The notes under the pieces: generated by a model
What the model saw: the letters and a program-made list of their open reading frames with translations, nothing else
Databases searched by the model: none
What the model was told of the DNA's origin: nothing
Part shown: piece by piece, positions 35,377 to 48,800 of the stretch
Position numbering within the stretch: position 1 is the stretch's first letter
Layout of the letters: each line of letters opens with the position of its first letter
Translations under genes and position numbers: made by a program
DNA from: Proteromonas lacertae
Lineage: Eukaryota > Sar > Bigyra > Opalinata > Proteromonadidae
Length of the DNA stretch: 64,000 nucleotides
Reading direction: 5' to 3'
Assembly (NCBI GenBank): GCA_002245135.1
Contig: NGBS01001160.1
Location: 1 to 64,000, forward strand

Positions 35377-36940
35377 TTAAGCATTAATCTTGGAAGTATC
35401 ATCTTCTTGATACTTCAAAATTAATTCATTAGATAATTTGTTATGTGTTACATATATATTCTTGAGTTTTTCAGAATCAATTATAATCTTCTCAATACCT
35501 TGTATAGTACCATCAGTAATAAGGTTATCTTCTAAATATACATGCTCCAATTTAGTTAATTGAGTTAATAACTTTGATAATACTGCAATAGTGTCTTTTG
35601 ATACTTTACCAGCATTCTTACTATCATCATAATCACTTTCTAATTTATTATTTTCTAAATAAATTGTTAATAACGTTTCATTAGGACCTTGCTCAACTAA
35701 TGCATCTACAATCAAATTAAGATAGAATTGATTCATTCCAGTATTACCTAAATCTATTGCTATTAATGATTTTGAAACTTTCTTTAAATAAGAACATAAG
35801 TTATCTATATTCATATTAGCTGTTTCACTCTTTTTACCATCTGGGATTAATGGGATATTTGTTAAATACATATATTTTAATGACTCAAATTGTGATAAAC
35901 ATTGGAATAAACCATTTATTTGATTTTGTTGAATTTGACACTTTGAACAATCAAAAGATTTCATTTGAGAACAATAAGTTAAACCAATTGTCAATTTCAA
36001 AAAATCAACGGGTGATAATTGCTTCATTGTATCATCAAATAAGAACAAGTTTGTATTATTTGCATCAACTAAACCTCTATTTAATTCTTCTTTTATACTC
36101 CAATCTTCAATTCTTCTGTAAATTTTGTGTAATATTTTCTTACCATTTTTACCTCTAGTTAATTCAATGAATACTTCTAGTATTGGAGCTACGTTATTTT
36201 CATCTAATGAATCCATGTAAGTCTTTAATTTAGTGATGATATGATCCATATTTTGATAAGATAACAAATATCTTGATGGAACATTCTTTAAGAAGAATGA
36301 TACTGTTTTAATATCACTCATCATGATTTCATCACCTAAAGCACCTAACGTACTGACCTGTGTACAGTATTTGTGATATAATGGTAAAGAAAGATCATTT
36401 GTTCCATCTAAGTATAAACTATGGCATTTCATGTTTGCAGCATCAGCTTCAACTAAAGCATTTTGGAAATCTACAGAGTGTATGAAAACTCTGTTTAAAT
36501 GAGTGAACATTTTCAAGTAAGAGTAGAATTCACGGACATCTTTCCATTTTAGCCAATTGACTGAATCGAAGATGATATCGTAAGCACTGAGATAATCGTA
36601 TCTGTTTAATACTTCTCTCATTGTGTCTGATAAGACCATGATTGAGCCAAGGGTCAAGATGGATGGGTGATATAAAGGTAACACAGCAAGACTTTGTAAA
36701 TAATCATCACCAATGTTCACTACGAAAGATTAGCTGTAAAAATAATACTGTTCATTACAACTGATTCTAAGAATGGGCTGGTAAGGACGCTACTTACATA
36801 ATCGTTTTGTAATGCTATAAATGAATAATTTGGATCATAATACCGTGAGCAGTTAAATCATGTTGTTCTTTGCAGTCATCATTTACAACGGGTTCATCGA
36901 TGATAATAAGGTTTTGTAAATAGCTGAGATCAAGGCTCAT
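35377..36940 (-). CDS. Leucine-rich-repeat protein
   Basis: Exons 36844-36940, 36794-36814 and 35377-36719 give 486 residues. Intron 1 is 29 nt; intron 2 (74 nt) is placed with donor GTAGCG because only that keeps frame, although a GTAAGT donor is next to it. The C-terminal half holds ribonuclease-inhibitor-like leucine-rich repeats (LKYMYLTNIPLIPDG, LIAIDLGNTGMNQFYL, LLTIYLENNKLESDY, LEHVYLEDNLITDG, LKNIYVTHNKLSN). The N-terminal half is helical without a recognised domain. No signal peptide or membrane segment, so probably a cytosolic binding scaffold. Main exon codon use is GC-richer than most neighbours, suggesting good expression. Confidence 0.7.
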
Positions 36941-37305
36941 TGCGAAGAATTTTAGAATTTTAAAAAACAAAAATAAGAACCAATAAATTTGGAGATATAT
37001 CCCGCTTTTTGTCAATGTATGTAATTTCTACCTTTACTATGTAAATTCCACATTATCTACATGCAAATAGTCAATCGGAAATTCGAAGTATACATGTTAT
37101 TTATGAATATGTAAAGATTATTTTGATGTTTTTTTCAGGTGTTAATTCTGAAATATGAAAATTAACTCTCTTCTTCTTTTAATAGATATGAAATAAGATA
37201 ATTAATATATATTTGAAATATTTACCCTTAAAATGTGATAAAAATAATATATTACATAATATATGGCTTGACATCCGTTTGATCATTTTAAAATCAAAAA
37301 TAAAA
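36941..37305. other. Divergent intergenic region with GGCTTGAC motif
   Basis: No gene seen. AT-rich spacer between the LRR gene and the coiled-coil gene; GGCTTGAC at 37265-37272 lies 34 bases before the plus-strand start. CTTTTAATAG at about 37175 could be the acceptor of a 5'-UTR intron. Confidence 0.4.
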
Positions 37306-39384
37306 ATGTCATTTGAAGTGATTGCTAGAAAGCCTAGTCCAGAAGAAAAATCTGCAGAATATTTACTACAGAATCCATACAATCTGAATATTTATAAAGG
37401 GACCGAAGATTTGCAGAAACAGTTGAATGTTTTGTTTATGAATCAGAATAATGAAGTTAGTGAATTGCTACAACAAATAGATAATTTAGAAAATGAATAT
37501 GCAGAGGAAGAAGAACAACAAATCCCATCCTTCTCATATACAACTTATCCAATGAAAACATTAGAACCTCCATATCAGTATAATGCTTATGTTCAAGTAA
37601 ATCCATCTGTAAATCTACATTATACTGATTTTGGTGAAGTTCAGTCAATGTATGATATAACAAAAGAAGAAAAACAAATGCAAGATGCACAGCAATTGAT
37701 CAAAAATTATAAATCACAATTAATATTCCTACAAGAACAAAATACCAAATTGCTTGATAAACATCCAATAGAAATTACTGTACCATCAGAAACATCAGTT
37801 AAACATATGGTCAATGATAATATGAATCTAAAACAAGTTTTACTCGAAATAGAAAGAATCACCAAAACTGACAATTCTTCAATCAAAGATAGACTATTAT
37901 CATTATTGCATTTGAAATCTCAACAGAAAGTTTATTTGTTATCTAAAATTAGAGATCTTATATATCAAACCAGTAGGTCTTATGATGATGAAGAAGAAGA
38001 AGATAATAATGGTGAAAAAAGTTTTAAAGAAAATAGTAAAAATATCAATCAAAAATTATCATTATTTCAATACTACAAACTTGAATATGATAATGAAATA
38101 AAGCAACTGGATAAAGAAATAATTGAATTGAGAAAAGAATTGGATTTTTATATTAAATTAGAAGAGAAGAACAACAACAACAATAATAATATCACCGAAA
38201 ATGATATAAAGAAACATATTCAATTATTCTATGACAAAATCAACACTTATTTAATAAGAATAGAAAATGATTGTGATGGAATAATCAATAATCATGAAAA
38301 TCAACAGAAACAACAACAATTACAATACATTAATAAAACTAAGAACAAGAGATCTCAATCAGCTCCAAAACTAAAGAGTAATAATAATAATTATTATAAC
38401 AGAAAAAGTCTACTAACTCCAACAACAACATTATCATCTACAGTTAATAATAATCGATTATCTACTCAAAGTTACATCTCCAAATCAACATTATTAATGG
38501 AAAAAGATATCAGTAGTAATGTTCATAGATCTATTACATATTTACGAGGTGAAATATATAAACAAATTGAAATATTAAAGAAGGAATGTCATACTTATTT
38601 ATTCAATAAAACAATGGAAATGGAACAGAGAATAAGGGATATTAATAATGAAAAAATAAAACTACAAGCATCAAATATAATAGAAACAGAAAGGAAACAG
38701 AAAGTGGTGAATGAGAAGTTGGTTAATTTGAAGAAAGTGTTTTATAAGAAATATAAAGATGAAGTGATGAAACAAATCAAAAAATTAGAATCTGAACAGA
38801 ATGCTTATAGAAGCTGTATTAATAATATATTGGAGAATTCAAATACAAATGCAAAGACAATTGAACAGTTGTCGTCATTGTACAATCAACAGCAGAAGAG
38901 GTATGATATGATTGTGAATAGATTAGAATTAAAAGAAGAATTGGATAAAAGTTATGAATTACAATATGAAGAGAGTAATAAAGAGTTTGAAAGATGTATT
39001 AATCAACAGAATATTAAAATAAAGGAATTAGAGAAATCTTACCAAAATACACTTAAATCTTATAGTAATAATGGCAATAATGTGAATTTGGATGATATAT
39101 ATACGTATGAAGGCAAAAATGAAGAAGTATTGAATGTGATACACTTCTACGAAAATAAAATGAAGAAAATGGAATTATTCTACCTACAGAAGTGTGATAA
39201 ATTGATAGAAATGTTGGGAGATAAAGGTGTTAAAATTGATAGAAATAGTTTTCTTGGTAGATATTCCAATGCTATCATAAATCCACCTAAAACTCATCAA
39301 CCAGTCATATTTAAGCCAAAATCTCGTTCTAACAGTAATTTAAAGAAACATGGGTTAATAACTAAACCAATAAAATTAGTATAA
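37306..39384 (+). CDS. Coiled-coil protein, unknown function
   Basis: Single exon of 692 residues; start set at MSFEV (37306), 34 bases after a GGCTTGAC motif, in preference to an upstream in-frame ATG at 37213. Long coiled-coil stretches lie at about 40-65, 125-165, 260-325 and 430-640 (for example LESEQNAYRSCINNILE), broken by Asn/Gln-rich and Ser/Thr-rich linkers (residues about 320-400, including RSQSAPKLKS). No enzymatic motif. Unusual for this window, the gene has no intron. Organisation resembles axonemal or centrosomal coiled-coil proteins, and the RSQSAP motif occurs in some cytoskeletal proteins, but I cannot name a family. Confidence 0.6.
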   Translation: MSFEVIARKPSPEEKSAEYLLQNPYNLNIYKGTEDLQKQLNVLFMNQNNEVSELLQQIDNLENEYAEEEEQQIPSFSYTTYPMKTLEPPYQYNAYVQVNPSVNLHYTDFGEVQSMYDITKEEKQMQDAQQLIKNYKSQLIFLQEQNTKLLDKHPIEITVPSETSVKHMVNDNMNLKQVLLEIERITKTDNSSIKDRLLSLLHLKSQQKVYLLSKIRDLIYQTSRSYDDEEEEDNNGEKSFKENSKNINQKLSLFQYYKLEYDNEIKQLDKEIIELRKELDFYIKLEEKNNNNNNNITENDIKKHIQLFYDKINTYLIRIENDCDGIINNHENQQKQQQLQYINKTKNKRSQSAPKLKSNNNNYYNRKSLLTPTTTLSSTVNNNRLSTQSYISKSTLLMEKDISSNVHRSITYLRGEIYKQIEILKKECHTYLFNKTMEMEQRIRDINNEKIKLQASNIIETERKQKVVNEKLVNLKKVFYKKYKDEVMKQIKKLESEQNAYRSCINNILENSNTNAKTIEQLSSLYNQQQKRYDMIVNRLELKEELDKSYELQYEESNKEFERCINQQNIKIKELEKSYQNTLKSYSNNGNNVNLDDIYTYEGKNEEVLNVIHFYENKMKKMELFYLQKCDKLIEMLGDKGVKIDRNSFLGRYSNAIINPPKTHQPVIFKPKSRSNSNLKKHGLITKPIKLV

Positions 39385-39584
39385 AATGAAATTTGTATTT
39401 TTTATATGATTAACTATTCTTGATTGTATTTAATATTTCGTTTCATTATGTGTTCATAAATGCGTATTCATATTGAGCAGAAGAATTAGATTCATATTCG
39501 ATGAGATTTTTAAAATGCATTTTAATAAAAAGCTTGAAAGACAAGTTTTCAATAACGATTAAAATCGTTTTATCTTAAAACAGG

Positions 39585-42500
39585 ATGGATAAGTATTATA
39601 TCATAAACTCTATTTTATAGAAATTCAGATCTATCACATAAAATACACTCATATAACTTTTATTTACATGGGAAGTGTTATTGTTTCGCAGAAAACTCGT
39701 TATTCCTTTTCGATATTGATAATAAATTCAGAAAGACAGTAGCAGGTATAGTAACACATCCAATATTTGATGCTCTAATATTATTGCTCATTTTAGTAAA
39801 TTCAGTTTTTCTCGCTATATCAGATTATAAATGTGTTATTATAGATCAAAATGTATTGTTATTTGTAAATATATTTTCAATAGGAGCCTATATACCATGG
39901 AATTAACCCTGAGACGCTAGAGCCTTGTACATCTCTAGCAAATGCACTTATGGATAATGTAGAACTACCTTTTACAATTATATTCATACTTGAAGCAGTT
40001 TTGAAAATTATCGCAATGGGATTTATATTTGGTAAGGGATCCTATCTTCGTGATGGTTGGAATTGGATAGATTTTGTAGTTGTTATATCAGGCATATTGA
40101 CAAGTGTACCAAACGTTCCAAAAGTATCATTCTTAAGAGCATTCAGAGTACTTCGTCCATTACGTAGTTTGAATAGATGTATATATATATTTATTTATTA
40201 TATTTATTATATATTAGTGCCACGAATGAAAATGATTGTTGGTGCTTTATTATCTTCAATACCAGATTTAATGAATGTTTTGGTTTTAGTCATTTTTGTT
40301 TTTGTTATATTTGGTATTTTAGGTGTAAATTTCATGAAAGGAACCAGTCATTTTAGATGTCGATTAACTCCATACCCTGTAACAGTAAATAGAACACTTT
40401 ATAGCCAATATACAGATTTAGAAATGGAATGGTATTTAGCAGGACAACCAACTGATCATATAGTGTATGATATAATTAATAATAGAGAGTTATATCCATA
40501 TTGTCATTATGATGGTAATGTATCTGCTACAATTCCATTAGATATGGATGAATGGGATCAAGCATCATCAGCTTGGCGAATACCTCGAGTATGTGTTTGG
40601 CCAACGGATCAGGATACTATTAGATTATGTTCAACCAGTAGTGGTGGTGGTTATTATTGTCCTGATAATATGTATTGTGCATCAAACTACGATACTTATG
40701 GTAATAAAAGATTTATTGAATGATAAAAGGAATTATATGCAGGAAGCTGAATATTATGAGGAATTTGGTTTTGGTTATCCAAGATATGATACTATATTAG
40801 ATGTAGCAATGCCTTTCCTTCAAACACTGACTGTTGAAGGTTGGACTGATTTGATGTATGTTTATATGGATAGTAATCCTGAATATATCCCATTAATATG
40901 GTATTTAGCACTGTTAGTAGTTGGTAATTTCTTTGTTTTAAACTTACTACTTGCAGTTATTTCGTCTAACTTTGATTCTGCTCAAGAGGAGATGAAGATT
41001 CAAAGAAAAGCTGAAGAGGAATATAAAAAGAATCATTCATCTTATTTAAGAACACAAACATCACAGTTATATGAGAAAGCTTATGATCAACCAAATCTAA
41101 TAAGAAGATATGTATTTAGATTTATGCATAATTCAAAGATGGAAGCTTTTATAATTCTTTGCATTTTAATAAACACAGTTACATTATCATTGGATATGTA
41201 TCCACCTAATAAAATTGTAGCAAATACAGCTGAATATGTTAATTTTGTTTTAACAATGATATTTATGTTGGAATTGGTATTAAAATTGATTGGAATGGGT
41301 CCTAAACTATGGTGTAAAGATGGTTTCAATATATTTGATGCAATTATTGTTTTAATCAGTTTAATTGAATTATCAATTTATCCTCCAAGTTTTATTAGTG
41401 GAGATGAGCAAGGTAATAGTTCTGGAGTATCTGCTTTAAGAACATTACGTTTAATTCGTTTATTTAAATTAGCTAGATCATGGACATCTTTACAGGAATT
41501 AATAAGGACATTAAGCAGATCTGTTGGTGATATTCTTAACTTTCTATTGTTATTGGTTATTTATATATTCGTTGAAACTTTAATGGGAATGCAATTCTTT
41601 GCCAATCAGTTAAGATTTGATGAAATATCTGGTTTCAAAGTAGATTTAGGAACTGTTGAATATGGTAGTGGCAGTTGTTCCAAGATGTAATTATGATTCA
41701 TTTCTATATGCCTTTGAAACTGTATTTCAGCATTTAGCCATTGATAATTACAACTTAGTAATGTATGATCAAAGAAGAGGATCTGGATGGGTTAGTGAAT
41801 TTTACACATTTAATTTGATCATTATTGGTAATTGGATGTTATTGAACTTATTCTTGGCTATTTTATTAGGAAATTTCAATGGTGATAATGAAATGAATAA
41901 ATCTAGCTCGTTTACATCTTACATGCAATCATTTAAGTCAATAGCTAATAAACTTAGAGATAAATGTTGCTGTTGTTTTGCTAGATCAAAGAATGTAGTA
42001 TCACCAGAACCATCAGTTACTGTTTCAAGAGCAGCTTCAGTTACTATGAAATCACCACATGCATCAATAATGAGAAAAAGTGCTGCAACTGGCTTATTAT
42101 CAAAGAAAAATAGTGAGAAGATTCTTACACCTACTGCAAGTGAAAAGAATCTGTTTGATAAACATCATTCAATGAAAAACATGCCAACAAGAGGATTATT
42201 AAAGGAAAATAAATATGGAACACAAGCAGCTATAACAAATACACCAACCACACCAAATCCAGGAGAACTAACACCAACAGCATCAGATAAGAAGAAATAT
42301 AGAAGAAGAAGTGTAGGAGGTAATGAAATAATCAAAAGATCACCAACATCTTTAGGTATCTCAATGGCAAATCAAGGAGCAATATTTAGTGAAACGGATA
42401 AAGGATTTTCTAAAAGAATGTCCAGTAGAATGACTAGTTCAATTACGCCAGGTACTTCATCTCCAGTAGAAGTTACTGGTAAAGAACAAACTGCTAAAGT

Positions 42501-45500
42501 AGATGCTAGAACTAAAGAAATTCAATCATTAAAACATATGACAGCTGCTGCATTTATGAAGAAAAAGAAGTTGGATGAGAAGTTGAAAGAAAAAGCTGAA
42601 GCAGCTAAACATAAAGCAAATGAAAATAACAACAATAAGTCTATGAAAGAAGAAAAATCTGTGACAGAAGAAAAGTCACAGAAATCTGAAAAACCTGAAA
42701 AATTAGATAAGAAATCATCAGTTGCATCAATGAAATCTTCAAAACGATCTTTATTCTTAACACCTCAGAGTTCATACAATAGTTCAGGCAGTGATACATC
42801 CATTGATGATTATTTCATGCAAACAGTAACAGTTACTGATGAATGTGAAATAACTATTGATGGAAAAGCATTTTTCCTTTTAACACCTGATAATTGGCTA
42901 AGATCACATGTCGCTGATATTGTTCAGAATAAATGGTTTGATAGAGTTATTTTGGTATTAATTGTTATAAGTTCTGTGTCATTAGCGATTGATAGTCCAT
43001 TGAATAATCCAAATGGTACTCTTCATAAAACATTACATATATTAGATATTATTATGACTACTTTATTTACTATAGAAATGGTAATGAAAATGATTACATT
43101 TGGATTGCTATTTGGTAAATATAGTTATTTAAAAAGTGCCTGGAATATTTTAGATTGTTTTGTAATAGTTATATCTATTTTCGCTTTGTTACCAAATGTG
43201 AAATGTTAGTTCAAATCTAACAGCATTGAGATCTTTGCGTACTTTAAGAGCATTAAGACCATTGAGAGTTGTTAGTAGATTTCCTGGTTTGAAATTGATT
43301 GTAAATGCATTAGTTGCTTCAATTCCTGGTATTATTAATGTGTTTTTAATCACATTTTTGGCTTTCTTAATATTCTCTGTGATTGGTACTAATTATTTCA
43401 AAGGTTATAATTGGGGATGTCAAGGTGAAAAGTATGATAATTTAGATGATGAGAAATTAGAATTGATATTCTATCCTCGTTTATATTCAAATCTAACAGA
43501 TGAAGAGAAATCTTGGGGATCTCGAGAAGGATATACAAAGAAAACATCTGAAGCTGTTTGTATATGGTTAGGATGTGAATGGAAGAATAGATATCATTGT
43601 CCAGAACATTATGATCACATCTTCCAATCATTATCTACATTTTTCCAAATGGTTACTACTGAAGGATGGCAAGATATGTCATATATTGGAATAGATGGAA
43701 GAGGAATAGGAATGCAACCAATTCCTGAATCTAATAAGTATTGGTATTTCTTCTTTATGTTATTCATTGTAATTGGTGCTTTCTTCTTCATTCAATTATT
43801 CGTAGGTGTTGTTATTGATAATTTCAATTCAATGAAAAGAAAGATTGGTAAAGACCATGCATTTTTAACTGATCAACAAAGAGAATGGGTTGAATTGCAA
43901 GAAGCATTATTAGCTATGAAGTTAAGAAGACCAATGAAAAGACCCAAACAAAGATTAAGAAAAAGATGTTTTAATCTGATAATGACAAAGACATTTGATT
44001 GGTTCATTATGATTTGTATTATATGTAATACTATTTTGATGATGATATCTCATTTTGGTGAACCAAAATTATTCTCTCAAGTTACTGATATTTTTAATTA
44101 TGTGTTTTGTATTATATTTACCATCGAAATGATATTAAAACTAATTGGATTAGGTTTAAAACAATATTTCAATGAAGGTTGGAATATATTTGATTTTATT
44201 GTTACACTTGGTTCTGATATTGGTGTTATTTTAAAAGCTACAATTAATAGTAAAGATCTAAGTATTTTGTTGGTTGTTAGGACATTTAGAATTGGTAGAG
44301 TTCTTCGTTTAATTCAATCAGCTAAATCATTAAGAACTCTGTTTAATACTTTAGTTTTAACCTTACCATCATTAGCTAATGTCAGTGGAATATTATTGCT
44401 ATTTTTCTTCATTTATGCAATTATGGGATTACAACTATTTGCTACAGTAGCACCTGGTGATTATGTTAATGATTATATGAACTTTAGAACATTTCCAAGA
44501 TCATTTTTGACATTAGTTCGTTGTTCAACAGGGGAAGTGTGGAATTTTATAATGTATGATAATTGTAGAACTAGTAATTGTAATAATAATGTTCAATATA
44601 ATGAATCAGTGTGTGGTTATAATGATTTTGATGGTTGTACTCCATTAGATGGTTGTGGGACAAATTTAGCTTATGTTTTCTTCTTTTCATTTACTGTTCT
44701 TATTTCTTGGATATTATTACAATTGTTTATCGGAGTTATTATGGATGGATTTGGTGATGTAAATAGTGAAGAAAATGCAAAATTAACACCTGAACAACAT
44801 GATGAATTTGTAGAAGCTTGGAATCAATTTGATCCTGATGCTAAATGTTATATTCCTCTCTCTATAATTGATGATTTATTCATGTTAATACCTCCACCAA
44901 TGGGATTTGGTCCAAATGTAATTGGTCAAGATCTGAGAAGAAGAATCGCTAATATGAGAATTCCTATGTATAAACATGGTAATGAAGAACCTCGTGTTTA
45001 TTTTAGTGATGTTACTTTGGCATGTGCAAGACGTATTCTTGAAGATGAATTGAGAGAAAAAGGTTTAGAAGATGTTGATTTAGATTTACCTATTGATCAT
45101 AGAGCTAATAAAGCATGGAAAAAGAAGTTTAAGAAGATTAAAAAAGTTTCTGATTATGATATTGAATATAGTATTAAACATTATCAATCTGTTTATACAA
45201 TTATTCAAGCATACAATTGTTATAGATTGAGATTAGTTATGAAAAATAAATATAACAAAATTGTAGAAGAAGAAGAAGAAGAAGAAGAGAGTGAAGAGGG
45301 AAATGATATGAAATTTCCAACAAGAAATCAGAAAATGAATCCTTACAAAAAAGGATTTGGAACTGAAAATGAAAATTCATATGAAAGAGTGTATGTGAAA
45401 GAGAATAAAAATCAAACTGAGAATGTCAATGACAAAGAGAATCAAGATAGAATAACAAATGAAGTTCAAAATGAAAATAACAATGAGAATGGAAGTGGAA

Positions 45501-45757
45501 ATGAAAATGTGAATGTTAGTGACAATCAAAATGAGAAGGGAACTGAGAATGTGAATGAGAATGAAAATATAAATGCAAATGAACATCAGAATGTCAATCA
45601 AGAAGAAAATCAGAATATGGATCAAAATCAAAATGGCAATGTGAATGAAATTCAAAATGAGTATGGCAATGAGAATGTGAATGTGGAAGTAAATATAAAT
45701 CAAAATATGAGTCAATGTGTAGTTATAGATGAAAATTTTCCTATACCAGAATTTTAG
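39585..45757 (+). CDS. Four-domain voltage-gated calcium-channel alpha subunit, frame disrupted at up to three places
   Basis: Exons 39585-39592, 39621-39852, 39884-40178 and 40218 onward give about 2020 residues. Four 6-TM repeats with arginine-rich S4 helices are clear (FLRAFRVLRPLRSL; LRTLRLIRLFKLAR; LRSLRTLRALRPLR; VVRTFRIGRVLRLI). Pore loops read TVEGW, AIDNY, TTEGW and TGEVW, an E/D/E/E filter typical of calcium selectivity. After domain IV come the EF-hand-like block WNQFDPDAKCYI with PPMGFG, and an IQ-type segment (IIQAYNCYRLR), as in CaV channels. The II-III linker is long and basic; the tail is Asn/Glu/Gln rich. Frame changes of +1 occur at TGA 40721, TAA 41688 and TAG 43207. Candidate introns exist for each (40672-40729, 41632-41674, 43205-43223), so splicing is not excluded. 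Confidence 0.85.
45470..45710 (+). repeat. Degenerate AATGANAATG-type repeat coding an Asn/Glu/Gln tail
   Basis: Short units of AATGAGAATGTGAATG type repeat imperfectly and encode NENVN, NENEN and NQNQN runs at the channel C-terminus. The reverse strand shows an artefactual ORF over the same stretch. Confidence 0.7.
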
Positions 45758-45845
45758 AATTAATTAATTATTTCTATTTATAAAATCAATTTATTTAAGA
45801 AAAATAATGTATATTTTTTTTTATTTTTATAAATGTTTTTTATAA

Positions 45846-48800
45846 TTATATTTTCCTTTTAAACAACAAAATCAATCCAATAATAATAATAATATCTGTT
45901 TTATAATAATGGTTTTTGTTCTTCTGCATATTTTTATTTTCATTGTTTTTTCTTTTATTCATCATATACCTGATAAGATAAACAACTCCAATTATTACTA
46001 TTAATCCAAATATTGAACTCATGCATATAATCAATATAACTGTAGCATTTGGTTTGTTATGACAATAATTCTCAATTTCTCCCCAAACTCCAACTCCATT
46101 TATTTCATTACACTTTCTTTTCATAGTTCCTGCTGTTTGACAAGGTATTTCAGCAGTATCTCCAGCTAGTGTTGAAGGCCATATGCCATCTTCACTACAG
46201 TAAATACTCTCTATTTTAATAATAATATCTTTAGTAACATATTCATCATCACTCACAATAGTGATTTGATAATTAATGTTTTTAGAAGAATTTAATGACT
46301 TTCCATACAATATTCCATCTGATTCAATGAAATGTAAACCTTCTGGAAGATTTGGTTTAAGTCTATATTCTACATTATTACCTATCGCTTTGATTAAATA
46401 GAATGGTTCTACATATACAGAAGGATTGAAAGAGTTATTGGTAGATAAATATGTTACTAATAGTGTTTTCGGTAATGTTAAAACTAATTTTATTTCATAT
46501 TCAATTGAAGCATGAGAATTTGCTACATTTACTATACAATTTCTATTCAATCGAGATGTATCTAATGTAACACCTTTTATATCTCCATTCAAATAATCAA
46601 TTTCCAAACCACTTGGTAAATTATTTATTGTATAGAATAGATTCTGTCCTAATACAACACCAGTTGAAATTGATACTTCTTGACCTACTTCAATTTTTAT
46701 TTCTTTCTTATAACTTACTAAAATTGGAACTATTGGATGTGAAATGTCTAAATCAATCATCATATCAGTATAATTCAATTCAGTCTCAGCTCTAATCACA
46801 ATCTTTTCACTTCTGGCTTGAAGATATTGTATCTTTCCACTTATAATACCATTTTCTTTATTCAAAACTAAATTCTTCGGTAATTGACTTTCAGCTTTGT
46901 ACTTCAAATTCTTTCCATAAACATCATAAAATACTAAATTCTTATAATCTGTACCATAATGAAGTGAAGCAAATTTAACAGAAGATAAAATATTTGGAGT
47001 ATCTGGTAGATATGAATTGAGATAAAATACATAATAAATTGTTCTATTTTCATTTTTAACTGTAAGTAAATATTCTCTTTTTTCTAATTCTTCTTTCAAT
47101 AAACCACTCAATAGACCATTTTGACTTAATTTAATACCTTTTGGTAAATCTGGATAAACATCATATACCAATTCCTTTCCAATAACATTGAAAATCTTTT
47201 CATTATCATATATATTTCCACTCTTCAATGTTATTACATTATCTTTCATATTTACTATTGGATAATAACTCTCTTCAACACTAATGGTAATTTGAATTGC
47301 TTCTTTACCATGTTCATTCTTGACTGTTATTTCATATTCAGTATCCTTCATTAATTCATCACATTCACCTACAATAAAACCATCTGAAAGTGATAAACCT
47401 TTAGGCAATGATGGAGTTATAGAATACTCTAAATTAATTCCACTAATATCACCAATTGAAGTGGATGTATATTCATATTGAATGAGTGATAATTTGCCTA
47501 TTTTATTCAATACTATTGGTTCTTCTTCACAAAGATTCTCTATTTCTTTCCATTTTGGAGATACACCATTCAAACATTCAAATATCTTATATGTTTCACT
47601 TGGACTTTTACACTGAATTTTTACTATTTCGCCTGAAGAAGTTTCTGGTAGATTTCCTACTGCTGAACAATAGTTGTTTCTACAACTTAATAATCTCAAT
47701 TTGTTTATATTCATTTGATCATTATTATCACCACTTATCTTATTAACTTCACTAATATTGAATCGAATAATATTAAATCCATCACTATTTCCAGCGAATT
47801 TAATATACTTTGAAGATTTCTTTTCGGTTAATCCTATATCTTTTACATCAATCAAAGTTGTATTAGAACTGGTAGTTGATCCACATCCTTGTATCTTCAT
47901 TGATTTAGGAATGCCATTTACAGTGTAATTATCATCATCATCTTCAGCATAACTCTCAATATACAATGCATTTGGATAGAAATAGTTATTTTCACCAAAA
48001 TTATATTCAATTTCAATATTATTATTTCCACTTTCAAAACCTTCTGGTAATTCAGTTGCCCAATACTTATCATTATTTAAAAATACATTTGTTACATTTG
48101 TATTATATAAGCTTGTATTATTTGGATATAATTTAATCACATTACCTCCATAAACATTCAAATTAGTACATCCATCATGATCATCTAATAAATCAACTGT
48201 TAAATTGAAATGAGGATATTTCATTTCGCTTTCATGTTTATGTAATTCCACAGCAATTAATGTTTTTTCAGATGTCATTACATCTAATGGAAGTAAGAAT
48301 TTTACATTGGTTATTATATCATTATAATCACTAGCTGGAGTATTTTCATCATATTTATCATAATCCATATTATCTTTAAACACTTGAATTCCATTTATAT
48401 ACACAACAATACCAGATAAGTAATTCAATGATATCAATGCTGATACAAATGGTAAATCTTCATTGACATCAAAATAATGACGAATATAAGTGGTATTTGT
48501 TGTTGTTTTTGGTATTTGATCAAATAAAGATGTTTTCCAATCATCTTTTGTTTCAACTTTGTAATAATCTTCTAAATAATGATGTGAATAACTCCATTGG
48601 ATCTTTGAGTGTAAAAATGGATGTAAATGTAATGGAATATCTCTCAAATGTTGATTTACATTAACACTATATTCACCATACACTAAATTATTAACTTTTA
48701 ATATAATATGATTATTTTTCCATCCTTCTAACTTTGGATTTGTATCGTATAAATGAATAACATAATCATCATCACCTACACATATATTCTCATAATATGT

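Noticed and set aside
45377-45715. Minus-strand 112-residue Ile/His-rich ORF
   Set aside because: Antisense shadow of the Asn/Glu repeat tail of the calcium channel.
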